From contig NZ_CP184360.1 of assembly GCF_048595755.1 (NCBI RefSeq), positions 620,001-684,000 of the forward strand: a stretch of 64,000 nt of DNA, in the 5' to 3' direction. Source of the stretch: Luteococcus sp048595755. GTDB lineage: Bacteria > Actinomycetota > Actinomycetes > Propionibacteriales > Propionibacteriaceae. The position numbers and the translations under genes were made by a program. The first letter of the stretch is position 1, and every line of letters starts with the position of its first letter. Under the pieces are notes generated by a model. It saw nothing but the letters and a program-made list of their open reading frames with translations, ran no database searches and was not told the origin of the DNA. Shown piece after piece: positions 9,469 to 17,787 of this stretch.

Positions 9469-9603
9469 CGTGCCAGCCTATCGCGAGGCATCGACGGTTC
9501 TGCCCCGCGCGTAACCCCTGCCAGCAGGCCTCGCCGATGCCTAGCGTTGGTGTTCCGGGAGCACTTCCCGGAAGGCCAGGCACACCACCAGCCAGGAGGA
9601 GAC

Positions 9604-9882
9604 ATGAACCAGAACCGCTACGCCCCGGACGCCGACCAGGACCCCGGCAAGGAGAACCTGGTGCAGGCCCCCACCAATCCCTACCGCGACGACGCCGAGG
9701 CTCCCGGCCCGGTCGACGCCGTCGGCAAGCCCGAACTGGACGACAGCCAGTCCGATCGGGTGCGCGAGGCCGAGGTCGCCAAGGACGCCCGTGAGGCGGT
9801 CGGCACCGACCGCACCGCCAGCTACGGCATTGAGCAGGCCGAGAGCGCCCCGAGCGACGAGGCCAATCCCGAATTCCTCTGA
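9604..9882 (+). CDS. Small acidic hypothetical protein
   Basis: 92 residues with a clear CAGGAGGAG ribosome site just before the ATG. It is very rich in Asp, Glu, Ala and Pro, has few hydrophobic residues and no membrane span or signal peptide, so it is probably soluble and largely disordered. I do not recognise a family. Its codon use matches the neighbouring genes. Much longer open frames exist across this region only because they read through lysS antisense; the ribosome site identifies this shorter start. Confidence 0.7.
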   Translation: MNQNRYAPDADQDPGKENLVQAPTNPYRDDAEAPGPVDAVGKPELDDSQSDRVREAEVAKDAREAVGTDRTASYGIEQAESAPSDEANPEFL

Positions 9883-9921
9883 GCCTGAGGCCAGCCCAGA
9901 TCAGTACACCTGGAGCTCGAC

Positions 9922-10584
9922 TCAATCCACCTGAAGCTCGACGAGGATCCCCTCGTCGGTGAGCTGCCAGCTCACCTGAGACAGGTCACGCACCCGCGCG
10001 TCGGCCACCAGTTGGTCGGGCGGGGCGCTGGTGAGCACCGCCAGCGTCGCCATGCCCGCGGCACGTGCCGCATCAAGCCCGGCCGCGGCGTCCTCCACGA
10101 CGAGGCAACGCTGTGGGGAGACGCCCAACTGGCGTGCCGCCGAAAGAAAGATGTCCGGCGCCGGCTTGCCCCGCTCCACGTCGCTGGCAGTGACCAGCAC
10201 CCGTGGTTCGGGCAGGCCAGCGGCCGCGAGCCGGGCGCGCGCCACGGCATGGGAACCGCTGGTGCCGATGGCCACGCGATCGGCGGGCAGTGTCTCCATC
10301 GCCTCGGCCGCACCGGGATGCGCTGCGATGGAATCGGTGGTCGAGACCTCCAGCTCCTCGATCCGCTGCAGACCCTGCGCCACCTGCTCTTCGGGCAGGC
10401 ACAGCCGGATGATGTCCTCGCTGGTCCAGCCGTGGAAGCTGCGTGAGGTGTCCGGCTCCACCGAGTGCTCGGCCATCCAGCGCCCCCAGGCCTCACCAAG
10501 CGCCCGCGCCGAGTCGATCAGCGTCTGGTCCAGGTCGAAGATGACGGCGTCGAAGATCCGCCCCTGCAGTGCATTGGCTGCCAT
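9922..10584 (-). CDS. HAD-superfamily hydrolase (phosphatase / phosphoglucomutase-like)
   Basis: 220 residues from the ATG at 10584 (GGATGGAAG upstream). HAD motif I is DLDQTLIDS near the N-terminus, motif II is the Thr/Ser in GTSGSH, and motifs III and IV are KPAPDIFLSAARQLG and VVEDAAAGLDAA. The helical cap between motifs I and II places it in subfamily IA (phosphoglycolate phosphatase or beta-phosphoglucomutase type). The substrate cannot be predicted. It is transcribed in the same direction as the GNAT gene to its right, 43 nt away. Confidence 0.85.
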   Translation of the reverse strand: MAANALQGRIFDAVIFDLDQTLIDSARALGEAWGRWMAEHSVEPDTSRSFHGWTSEDIIRLCLPEEQVAQGLQRIEELEVSTTDSIAAHPGAAEAMETLPADRVAIGTSGSHAVARARLAAAGLPEPRVLVTASDVERGKPAPDIFLSAARQLGVSPQRCLVVEDAAAGLDAARAAGMATLAVLTSAPPDQLVADARVRDLSQVSWQLTDEGILVELQVD

Positions 10585-10627
10585 GCTTCCATCCTGACAC
10601 GCCCCTGCGGCGCCATCGCCGGCCGCC

Positions 10628-11230
10628 TCAGCCCACCGGTCGCAGCATTGCCCAAGTGGCGAAACCGTGGTGCTCCACCCGGCGCACCACGACGAATCCC
10701 TTGCGACGGTAGATCTCCACATTGCGGGGCAGGTTGGTCTCCAGATAGACCGGCAGGCCGTCCTCGTCGGCGCGCTTCAGCCCTCGTTCCAACAGTTCGG
10801 CAGCCACGCCCCTGCCCTGATGGGTGGGCTGCACCGCCAACATGGCCAGGTAGCGGTGCGGTTCGGTGATCACCTGCTTGTGCAGTTCGTCCAGCTCGCG
10901 CTGCAAGGACAGCAGGCGCAGGCTGCCCCGCAGCCCGCTCAGCGCAGCGATCCGGCCGGCCTCGGGTGACAGCAGCCCACGCAGGGAGGTCGTCGTGCCG
11001 CCCCCGTCGCTCCACAGGGCGGTGCCCACCGCGTGACCGTCCCGCTCGGCCAGGTCGATCCAGCCGTCCTTGACGCAGTCTCGCGCCACGAGGTCGAAGA
11101 TCAGCGGCAGGAGCGCCATCCGCCGTGCCACCTGCGGTATGGCCTGGACGAACATCGGGTCGTCGGGAAAGGCCGTGGAGCAGATGCGGACTGCCTGCCC
11201 GCGGACGTCGTCGCCAGGAACCTCGTGCAT
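10628..11230 (-). CDS. GNAT-family N-acetyltransferase
   Basis: 200 residues. The acetyl-CoA binding motif A is visible as MLAVQPTHQGRGVAAELLERG, with a family C-terminal part (NLPRNVEIYRRKGFVVVRR). It transfers an acetyl group from acetyl-CoA to an unknown amine. It probably shares a transcript with the HAD hydrolase gene downstream (43-nt gap). Confidence 0.83.
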   Translation of the reverse strand: MHEVPGDDVRGQAVRICSTAFPDDPMFVQAIPQVARRMALLPLIFDLVARDCVKDGWIDLAERDGHAVGTALWSDGGGTTTSLRGLLSPEAGRIAALSGLRGSLRLLSLQRELDELHKQVITEPHRYLAMLAVQPTHQGRGVAAELLERGLKRADEDGLPVYLETNLPRNVEIYRRKGFVVVRRVEHHGFATWAMLRPVG

Positions 11231-11312
11231 GGTGTGAGTCTGCTGGATGCGACGGGTCTCCGGCCAGCCGCGCCGTCATTTCGAGGTGCGGGCATCTCAG
11301 TGTGCAGGCATT

Positions 11313-11412
11313 TCGACGTGCGGGGTCATCCGCGCACGCATTGCCCACCAGGGCACGCGATGCAGCACGTGCACCGGTCTCGTCGACGTGCGGGGTTGAC
11401 CGCGCACGTCGA
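11313..11412. repeat. Direct repeats with hairpin potential upstream of the tetR gene
   Basis: Two copies of a 26-bp sequence at 11313-11338 and 11383-11408, 23 of 26 positions identical, 70 bp apart. The second copy extends into a hairpin with perfect 10-bp arms TCGACGTGCG / CGCACGTCGA (11383-11392 and 11403-11412). A weaker related copy lies near 11281. These may be regulatory or small interspersed repeats. Confidence 0.6.
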
Positions 11413-11418
11413 AATCGC

Positions 11419-11434
11419 GAGTGAGCGCTCACTC
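11419..11434. promoter_or_regulatory. Probable TetR operator and promoter of the tetR-ABC operon
   Basis: GAGTGAGCGCTCACTC is a perfect 16-bp palindrome of the kind bound by TetR/AcrR dimers. It ends 2 nt before a -10-like TACACT (11437-11442), which itself lies only 6 nt before the GTG start at 11449. Binding would cover the -10/-35 spacer. Autoregulation is inferred from position; the palindrome is seen directly. Confidence 0.72.
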
Positions 11435-11448
11435 ACTACACTGGACGG

Positions 11449-12036
11449 GTGCCGCCCAGAGCCCCAGCCCTTCCCCCCGACGAGCGTCGCGCCGCCATCA
11501 TCGCGGCCGCCCGCCCCCTGCTGCTGCAGTACGCCGACCGAGTGACGACGCGACAGGTCGCCGAGGCCGCCGGCATCGCCGAGGGCACCATCTTCCGGGC
11601 CTTCGAGAACAAGGACCACCTTGTCCAGGCCGTCGTGGAGTCACTGATGGACCCGGCCGAGACCTGCCGCGCCCTCGACGGCATCAGCCGCACCCTCCCG
11701 CTGGAGGAACGCTGCCGCCTGGCACTGGCCCAACTGCAGGAGCACGTCGAGCAGCTCTCCACCGTCCTCACCGCCCTGGTGCAGGCCACGAACGGACACC
11801 GGGAACCCGGCCGGATGCACGAGTGCCACCAGGAGGGTTCCCGGATGCTCGTCGCAGCCCTCGCCCGGGTGCTGGAGCCCGACGCGGACCAGCTGCGCTG
11901 CACCCCGACGGAGGCCGCTTCGATGCTGCGCTCCCTGGCCTTCGCCACCGGTCATCCCCACGTTGGCGAAGCGGTGCTCACCGATCCGGAGCGACTCACC
12001 TCCTTGTTGCTGTACGGCATCACCCAGCGCCCCTGA
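11449..12036 (+). CDS. TetR/AcrR-family transcriptional regulator
   Basis: 195 residues. The N-terminal helix-turn-helix is typical (RRAAIIAAARPLLLQ, then VTTRQVAEAAGIAEGTIFRAF). The C-terminal ligand domain is divergent, as usual. The GTG start has no ribosome site but follows a -10 box by 6 nt, so the mRNA is probably leaderless. It is followed after 51 nt by two ABC exporter genes, which it most likely represses together with itself through the palindrome at 11419-11434. The ligand is unknown. Confidence 0.88.
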   Translation: MPPRAPALPPDERRAAIIAAARPLLLQYADRVTTRQVAEAAGIAEGTIFRAFENKDHLVQAVVESLMDPAETCRALDGISRTLPLEERCRLALAQLQEHVEQLSTVLTALVQATNGHREPGRMHECHQEGSRMLVAALARVLEPDADQLRCTPTEAASMLRSLAFATGHPHVGEAVLTDPERLTSLLLYGITQRP

Positions 12037-12087
12037 CCGCGTCTCCCACACCCCCACCCGCTTCCATCCCGGCACGTGAGGAATCCA

Positions 12088-13821
12088 GTGCTCGTCAAAC
12101 TCATCAACCGCCACATCCGCCCCTACTGGGGGCTGCTGGCCATGGTCCTCCTGCTGCAGCTGGTGGCGACCATCGCGTCGCTCTACCTGCCCAACCTGAA
12201 TGCCCGGATCATCGACCAGGGCGTGGCCAGGGGAGACACCTCCTACATCTGGAGCCACGGCCTGTGGATGCTGGGCGTGGCGCTGGTGCAGGTGCTCGCT
12301 CAGATCGCCGCAGTCTGGTTCGGCGCCCGCGCCGCCATGCAGTTCGGCCGCGACGTCCGCGACGCCATCTTCCACCGCGTGCTCGCCTTCAGCTCGCGCG
12401 AGCTGAACCACTTCGGCGCCCCGTCGCTGATCACCCGCACCACCAATGACGTGCAACAGGTGCAGCAACTGGTGCTGATGACCTGCGTGATGATGGTCAG
12501 CGCACCGATCACCATGGTGGGCGGCGTGGTGATGGCGGTGCGTGAGGATCCCGGCATGAGCTGGCTGATCGCCATCGCGGTCGCGGCCCTGGCCACGGGC
12601 GTCTCACTGCTGATCTGGCGCGTCACGCCGCTGTTCGGCATCCAGCAGACCCGCATCGACACCCTCAACCGGGTGCTGCGCGAGCAGATCACCGGCATCC
12701 GTGTGGTCCGCGCCTTCGTCCGCGAACCGCACGAGGCCGCCCGCTTCGAGCGCGCCAATGCGGATCTGACCACCACCGCCACCACCCTGGGGCGCTACAT
12801 GTCGACGATGTTCCCCTTCGTCGGGCTGGTGATGAACCTGGGATCGGTGGCCGTCATGTGGTTCGGCGGGCACCGGATCATGGAGGGCCACATCCAGGTG
12901 GGGCAGCTCACCGCCTTCCTCACCTATCTGATGCAGATCCTGATGAGCGTGATGATGGCCACGATGATGCTGGTCTTCGCGCCCCGCGCCGCGGTGTGCG
13001 CCCGTCGCATCATGGAGGTGCTGCAGACCAAGTCCACCGTCGTGCCGCCCGCCGACGGCGTCACCGAGCTGACCGGCCGGGGCGTGCTGGAGATGCGCGA
13101 CGTCGAGTTCACCTACCCCGGTGCCGAGGCCCCCGTGCTGTACGACATCAACTTCTCGCTGGCGCCCAACCAGACCACCGCCATCATCGGCTCCACCGGT
13201 TCGGGCAAGTCCACGCTGGTGAACCTGGTGCCGCGGCTCTTCGACGCCACGGGTGGCCAGGTGCTGGTGGACGGCACTGACGTGCGCCAGATCGACCCGG
13301 ACACCCTGTGGGCGCGGATCGGCCTGGTGCCCCAGAAGCCGTACCTGTTCAGCGGCACCGTCGCGAGCAACCTGCGCTACGGCAAGCCGGATGCCACCGA
13401 CGAGCAGCTGTGGGCGGCCCTGGAGACCGCCCAGGCGGCCGACTTCGTGCGCCAGATGGACGGCGGCCTGGAGGCCGAGATCAGTCAGGGCGGGGCGAAT
13501 GTCTCCGGCGGCCAGCGACAGCGGCTCTCGATCGCCCGTGCGCTGGTGAAGAAGCCCTCCATCTACGTCTTCGACGATTCCTTCAGCGCGCTCGACGTGG
13601 CCACCGATGCCCGGCTGCGAGCCGCCCTCAAGCACGAGACCACCGGCGCGGCCGTGCTCGTCGTGGCCCAGCGCGTCTCCACCATCCGTGCGGCGCACCA
13701 GATCCTGGTGCTGGAGGACGGTCGAATCGTCGGCCGCGGCACCCACGACGAACTGCTGGCCAGTTGCCCCACCTACGCCGAGATCGTCGATTCCCAGCTG
13801 AGCGCCGAGGAGGCAGCGTGA
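12088..13821 (+). CDS. ABC exporter half-transporter, subunit 1 (degenerate ATP site)
   Basis: 577 residues: six-helix exporter membrane domain, then an ATPase domain. The GTG at 12088 is chosen because GAGGA lies 5 nt upstream; a GTG at 12076 would overlap that site. Walker A is GSTGSGKST and the signature is VSGGQRQRLSIARAL. Walker B reads VFDDSFSALD, so the catalytic Glu expected after the Asp is replaced by Asp. Such asymmetry is typical of heterodimeric type IV exporters such as BmrCD or TM287/288, where one ATP site hydrolyses poorly. The partner is the next gene, overlapping by 4 nt. Confidence 0.9.
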   Translation: MLVKLINRHIRPYWGLLAMVLLLQLVATIASLYLPNLNARIIDQGVARGDTSYIWSHGLWMLGVALVQVLAQIAAVWFGARAAMQFGRDVRDAIFHRVLAFSSRELNHFGAPSLITRTTNDVQQVQQLVLMTCVMMVSAPITMVGGVVMAVREDPGMSWLIAIAVAALATGVSLLIWRVTPLFGIQQTRIDTLNRVLREQITGIRVVRAFVREPHEAARFERANADLTTTATTLGRYMSTMFPFVGLVMNLGSVAVMWFGGHRIMEGHIQVGQLTAFLTYLMQILMSVMMATMMLVFAPRAAVCARRIMEVLQTKSTVVPPADGVTELTGRGVLEMRDVEFTYPGAEAPVLYDINFSLAPNQTTAIIGSTGSGKSTLVNLVPRLFDATGGQVLVDGTDVRQIDPDTLWARIGLVPQKPYLFSGTVASNLRYGKPDATDEQLWAALETAQAADFVRQMDGGLEAEISQGGANVSGGQRQRLSIARALVKKPSIYVFDDSFSALDVATDARLRAALKHETTGAAVLVVAQRVSTIRAAHQILVLEDGRIVGRGTHDELLASCPTYAEIVDSQLSAEEAA

Positions 13822-16022
13822 GCACCGACCGCAATGACGTGACCTCGACAAGCTCGGCCACCGAAAAGCCCCACGCCTCGACAAGCCCGGCCACCGAAAG
13901 GCCACACGCCTCGACAAGCTCGGCCACCGAAAAGCCACACACCTCGACAAGCCCGGCCGACGGAAAAGTGGCCCCCGAGCCAACCCACACCCCGGTCCCC
14001 GAGCCTGTCGAGGGGATGAACGCCGACCAGGCGGCGGCCGCCGCGGTGCATGCGCAGACGGCCCCGGAGCGCCCCAAGCACGGCGGTGGGCCACGCGGGC
14101 ACGGCCCGATGGGCATGGGCGCCACGGTCGAGAAGCCGATGAACTTCACCAGTTCGCTGCGGCGCCTGCTGGGCCACCTGCGCCCCGAGCGTGCCCTGAT
14201 CGGGCTCACCATCGGTCTGGCCGCCGTCGGCGTGCTGGCCAACGTGGTGGGGCCCAAGATCCTGGGCCGTGCCACCGACGTGATCTTCGCGGGCGTCCTC
14301 GGCACCCAGCTGGGCGCCAGGGTGCCGGCAGGCACCCCCACCGACGTGGTCGTGGAGCAGATGCGACGGGCCGGGCGAGCAGACATGGCCGACATGGTGC
14401 AGACCATGGGCGTGGTGGTCGGGCAGGGCATCGACTACGGCCGACTCGGCCGCATCCTGCTGCTGGCGCTGGTGCTCTACGTCGGCGCCGCCCTGCTGGG
14501 CTTCCTGCAGGGCTGGCTGCTCAACGGCGTGGTGCAGCGTTCGGTCTACCGGATGCGTCAGGAGGTAAGTGCCAAGCTCGATCGTTTGCCGCTGAGCTAC
14601 TTCGACAAGCAGCCCCGCGGCGAGCTGCTCAGCCGTGTCACCAATGACATCGACAACATCTCGCAGACCCTGCAGCAGACCCTCTCCCAGCTGCTCAACG
14701 CCCTGCTGACACTCATCGGTGTGCTGGCGATGATGTTCTGGGTGAGCTGGCAGCTGGCCCTGGTGACCCTGCTGATCATCCCGATCTCGGGCGTGTTGGC
14801 CGGTTTCATCGGCAAGCGCTCCCAGAAGCTCTTCGCACAGATGTGGAAGTCGACCGGCGAGCTGAACGGCCACATCGAGGAGGCCTACTCCGGCCATGCG
14901 CTGGTCAAGACCTTCGGCCGACAGAAGGAGGTGGAGCAGGTCTTCGCCCAGCACAACGACGGACTCTTCCGCAGCGCCTTCGGTGCCCAGTTCATCAGCG
15001 GCATCATCATGCCGGTGATGTTCTTCGTCGGGAACCTCAACTACGTCGCCATCGCCGTGCTGGGCGGCCTGAAGGTGGCCTCCGGTTCAATGCGCCTGGG
15101 CGACGTGACGGCATTCATCCAGTACTCACGCATGTTCACCCAGCCGGTCACGCAGGTGGCCAGCATGAGCAACCTGTTGCAGTCGGGCGTCGCCTCGGCC
15201 GAACGGGTCTTCCAGGTGCTGGACGCCCCGGAGCAGTCCGCGGAGGCAACCGGCGCCCTGCCGAGCCCCATCCGCGGCCGGGTGGTCTTCGACGACGTGA
15301 GCTTCCGTTACCTGCCCGAGCGGCCGCTGATCGACCACCTCGACCTGGTCGCCGAGCCGGGCCAGACGGTGGCGATCGTCGGGCCCACCGGGGCAGGCAA
15401 GACGACCCTGGTGAACCTGCTGATGCGTTTCTACGAATTGCAGGGTGGCCGGATCACGCTGGACGGCGTCGACATCGCCACCGTGTCGCGACGCGAGCTG
15501 CGTGACCGGATGGGCATGGTGCTGCAGGACACCTGGCTCTTCGGCGGCACCATCCGCGAGAACATCGCCTACGGCCGCCCGGGCGCCACCGAGGAGGAGA
15601 TCGTCGCCGCCGCAACGGCCGCCTATGTGGATCGCTTCGTGCACTCGCTGCCCGATGGCTATGACACGGTGATCGACGAGGAGGGCTCCAACGTCTCGGC
15701 CGGCGAGAAACAGCTGATCACCATTGCGCGCGCCTTCCTCAGCGATCCGTCGATGCTGATCCTCGACGAGGCCACCAGCTCGGTGGACACCCGCACCGAG
15801 GTCTTGGTGCAACAGGCGATGACGGCGCTGCGCAGTGACCGCACCAGCTTCGTGATCGCGCACCGGTTGAGCACCATTCGCGACGCCGACCTGATCCTGG
15901 TGATGGAGGACGGCGCGATCGTCGAGCAGGGCACCCACCAGGAGCTGCTGGAGGCCAGGGGGCGCTACCACGCCCTCTACGAGGCCCAGTTCGCCGCGCC
16001 CCTGGAGGACGACGCGGCCTGA
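13818..16022 (+). CDS. ABC exporter half-transporter, subunit 2 (canonical ATPase) with repeat-derived N-terminus
   Basis: 734 residues if read from the GTG at 13818, which overlaps the previous stop (GTGA). The first ~110 residues are not ABC-like: four 11-residue units of the type STSSATEKPHA, encoded by a REP-like DNA repeat, then an Ala/Gly/Pro/His linker. The exporter domain begins near NFTSSLRRLLGHLRPER. Walker A is GPTGAGKTT, the signature VSAGEKQLITIARAF and Walker B LILDEATSSVD with the catalytic Glu intact, so this subunit complements the degenerate partner. Internal starts such as the ATG at 14017 could bypass the repeats. Probably a drug or lipid exporter; substrate unknown. Confidence 0.9.
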   Translation: MSTDRNDVTSTSSATEKPHASTSPATERPHASTSSATEKPHTSTSPADGKVAPEPTHTPVPEPVEGMNADQAAAAAVHAQTAPERPKHGGGPRGHGPMGMGATVEKPMNFTSSLRRLLGHLRPERALIGLTIGLAAVGVLANVVGPKILGRATDVIFAGVLGTQLGARVPAGTPTDVVVEQMRRAGRADMADMVQTMGVVVGQGIDYGRLGRILLLALVLYVGAALLGFLQGWLLNGVVQRSVYRMRQEVSAKLDRLPLSYFDKQPRGELLSRVTNDIDNISQTLQQTLSQLLNALLTLIGVLAMMFWVSWQLALVTLLIIPISGVLAGFIGKRSQKLFAQMWKSTGELNGHIEEAYSGHALVKTFGRQKEVEQVFAQHNDGLFRSAFGAQFISGIIMPVMFFVGNLNYVAIAVLGGLKVASGSMRLGDVTAFIQYSRMFTQPVTQVASMSNLLQSGVASAERVFQVLDAPEQSAEATGALPSPIRGRVVFDDVSFRYLPERPLIDHLDLVAEPGQTVAIVGPTGAGKTTLVNLLMRFYELQGGRITLDGVDIATVSRRELRDRMGMVLQDTWLFGGTIRENIAYGRPGATEEEIVAAATAAYVDRFVHSLPDGYDTVIDEEGSNVSAGEKQLITIARAFLSDPSMLILDEATSSVDTRTEVLVQQAMTALRSDRTSFVIAHRLSTIRDADLILVMEDGAIVEQGTHQELLEARGRYHALYEAQFAAPLEDDAA
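13843..14014 (+). repeat. REP-like CTCGACAAGCTCGG repeat array inside an ABC exporter gene
   Basis: Four tandem 33-bp units starting at 13843, 13876, 13909 and 13942, each opening with CCTCGACAAGCTCGG or CCTCGACAAGCCCGG. About 25 bp later the inverted partner GAGCCTGTCGAGGG (14001-14014) closes the array. The 33-bp period keeps the reading frame. The same sequence and closing inverted partner occur at 28217-28366 in an unrelated gene. Confidence 0.88.
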
Positions 16023-16030
16023 GCCGGAAG

Positions 16031-16096
16031 AGACGCTCGGGTTCCCGTGATCCGCTCGTGCTGCAGCACGAGCGGATCGCAGGAACCCGAGCGTCT
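16031..16096. terminator. Long hairpin between the ABC exporter and the GH19-like gene
   Basis: A nearly perfect inverted repeat of about 33 bp per arm centred at 16063/16064 (one internal mismatch and a G-T pair). The outer arm is AGACGCTCGGGTTCC and the inner arm ATCCGCTCGTGCTG. It lies between convergent genes and is the likely terminator for both. Confidence 0.75.
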
Positions 16097-16112
16097 TTCC
16101 GGTGTACCGGAC

Positions 16113-16754
16113 TCAGCGGCGGTGGCAGGTCGTCCAGGAGGGGGCCTGCTTGCCGCTGAGCACCTTGTAGGCACGCTTGAAGTCGTTGCAGCGCTCGACA
16201 TCCTCACGGGAATCGGCGGCGTAGCCGACGTAGCGGCTGATCCTGCCCATGTCGAAGTTGTCTGCGGCGGCATTGCTCTGCGGACGGGCCTTGGTCCAGT
16301 ACCAGGTGGCGATCCGGGCCGAGTTCTTGGGAGCGGAGGCCGCACCGGGGTTGCCGTGCAGGTTCACGCCCAGCCCCTTGCCCGCGGCCTGGTAGTTCCA
16401 GGCGCCGGTCAGCTGGATGTAGCCACGGCCACGGTAGCGGGCGTGATTGCCCACCTCGCCGGCGGCCGGGTCCATGCGGCTCTCGTTGACCAGGGTGGCC
16501 AGGAAGGCGGCCTGGCGCTGCGGGGTGTCGATGTGGCTGGCCCGCATCTGGCGGTTCAGTTCACCCAGGTTGGCGGCCACACGCGGGTTCTTGGAGACGC
16601 GGGGGCCGAACATGGTGTTGAGCTGGGCCAGGGTCACGTCGGCCGGCGCGGCTTCGGCGCGCGGGGCGGACGGGACGGTCATGGCGGCGGCGATGGTGAG
16701 GCCGGCCAGCGCCGGGGCCAGCGGACGGATCACGGAACGAAGTGGGGTGGTCAC
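16113..16754 (-). CDS. Secreted glycoside hydrolase family 19-like / lysozyme-like protein
   Basis: 213 residues from the GTG at 16754. The N-terminus is a signal peptide ending near PRAEAAPAD. The mature part has the lysozyme-like fold signature of GH19 chitinases and related endolysins: AFLATLVNESRM (catalytic Glu in NESR), RYRGRGYIQLTGAWNY, then a C-terminal segment with FDMGRISRYVGY. Such proteins cleave chitin or peptidoglycan glycan chains outside the cell. No separate binding domain is present. A start at 16799 is possible but would place a Pro-rich stretch before the signal peptide. Substrate (cell wall or chitin) is not decided by sequence. Confidence 0.75.
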   Translation of the reverse strand: MTTPLRSVIRPLAPALAGLTIAAAMTVPSAPRAEAAPADVTLAQLNTMFGPRVSKNPRVAANLGELNRQMRASHIDTPQRQAAFLATLVNESRMDPAAGEVGNHARYRGRGYIQLTGAWNYQAAGKGLGVNLHGNPGAASAPKNSARIATWYWTKARPQSNAAADNFDMGRISRYVGYAADSREDVERCNDFKRAYKVLSGKQAPSWTTCHRR

Positions 16755-16924
16755 AGCGGCGTCTCTCTGGGGTGGGGGCGGGGGACGTGGGATATTCATC
16801 ACGTGCAGGCCGACCCCAGACCGGGTGACGCCCTCGCACATTTCGCTTGGTATCAAGGAAAACAACCTTTACATGAGGAATCCCTGAGAACAAAACTCAG
16901 CTTTCTCAGCACCGGGAGGGAGCC

Positions 16925-17440
16925 ATGACGATCCACACCCAGCACCCCTTCGCCAACCCTCACCGCGAGGCCGCCCGGCAGCTGCGCGGACGGATGGGTG
17001 GCCGCGTCACGCTGATCACCGCCGGCGAGGGTCGCCAGCGCGCCGGTTGGACCGTCAGCGCCGCACTGTTCGTCGACGGCGACCCCTGGCGCGTCCTGGC
17101 CCTGGTGGATCCCGACAGCAGACTGGCCGAGCGCGTCGAGGAGACCGGACGAGCGGTCATCCAGCTGTTGGATGCCCAGCATCGTTACCTGGCCGATGCC
17201 TTCGCCGGCCTGGCACCAGCCCCCGGCGGGCCGTTCACGCTGGCGCTGTGGCAGCAGACCCCGTGCGGCCCGCGCCTGGCCGACGCTGCGAACTGGGCAC
17301 TGCTGCACCTGGAGGATGCCAGCGACCTAGGCTGGTCCCGCCAGTTGGTCTTCACCATCGACGAAGCAGCCGCCGGCACCGACGACGCCCCACTGCACCA
17401 CGTGAGGGGGCGTTACACGACCCCCGAAGAACAGCCCTGA
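16925..17440 (+). CDS. Flavin reductase-like (FMN-binding split barrel) protein
   Basis: 171 residues with an excellent GGGAGG ribosome site. The pattern RGRMGGRVTLITAG, GWTVSAALFVDGDPW and ALVDPDSRLAERVEETGRAV matches the flavin reductase-like domain, in which VTLVT followed by a T/S-rich FMN-binding segment is usual. Expected role: reduction of FMN or binding of flavin for a partner oxygenase. No partner gene is adjacent. Start and size fit the family; reductase activity is inferred. Confidence 0.72.
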   Translation: MTIHTQHPFANPHREAARQLRGRMGGRVTLITAGEGRQRAGWTVSAALFVDGDPWRVLALVDPDSRLAERVEETGRAVIQLLDAQHRYLADAFAGLAPAPGGPFTLALWQQTPCGPRLADAANWALLHLEDASDLGWSRQLVFTIDEAAAGTDDAPLHHVRGRYTTPEEQP

Positions 17441-17517
17441 CTCCCACCGGCACCGCGAAAGCGCGAAGGCCACTCCCGGCGCGAAGAAAAAGGGAAAGCC
17501 AACTTGGATCGAGTGAA

Positions 17518-17646
17518 TTAATTCACACCTAGGATCCCGGAATCCACGTCATTGAATTCGAAATAGGATCGCAGAACAGCCACGGAAACAATCGCAATCA
17601 AGAATGCAAGGGAAATCCACCCCACGTCAGGGCGCACTTCTTCCAT
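17518..17646 (-). CDS. Possible 42-residue membrane peptide
   Basis: A short open frame in an AT-richer stretch between the flavin reductase gene and blaI. It starts MEEVRPDVGW, has one strong hydrophobic span (ISLAFLIAIVSVAVL) and a short acidic tail. The ribosome site is weak (GGAG about 11 nt upstream). No family recognised. The rest of 17441-17787 holds only the hairpin at 17681-17706. The frame could be chance, but a clean single-span pattern is unusual for random sequence here. Confidence 0.3.
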   Translation of the reverse strand: MEEVRPDVGWISLAFLIAIVSVAVLRSYFEFNDVDSGILGVN

Positions 17647-17680
17647 CCGGTCGAAACTCCGCTTTCCCTTGCAGGCAAAG

Positions 17681-17706
17681 AAAACGACGCCCTCAGGCGT
17701 CGTTTT
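17681..17706. terminator. Rho-independent terminator downstream of blaI
   Basis: AAAACGACGCC, a CTCA loop and GGCGTCGTTTT form an 11-bp perfect stem with a T-run after it on the plus strand and a U-rich stretch on the minus strand. It can serve blaI (minus) and read-through from the flavin reductase gene (plus). Confidence 0.85.
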
Positions 17707-17787
17707 TCGCTGCCAGCACAATGCGGCATGCCACCCAGTGAGATGGGGTGCACCCCAAGATGCATGACCACCCCGGGGCTTGCCGCC

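Noticed and set aside
7882..9882. A 666-codon plus-strand frame across lysS and the small acidic protein gene
   Set aside because: It is antisense to lysS for most of its length. Only its last 93 codons have a ribosome site and match the local coding pattern.
9907..9942. Two copies of CACCTGGAGCTCGAC-type sequence at the HAD gene end
   Set aside because: A 15-bp, 21-bp-spaced duplication with no sign of function; probably a small local duplication.
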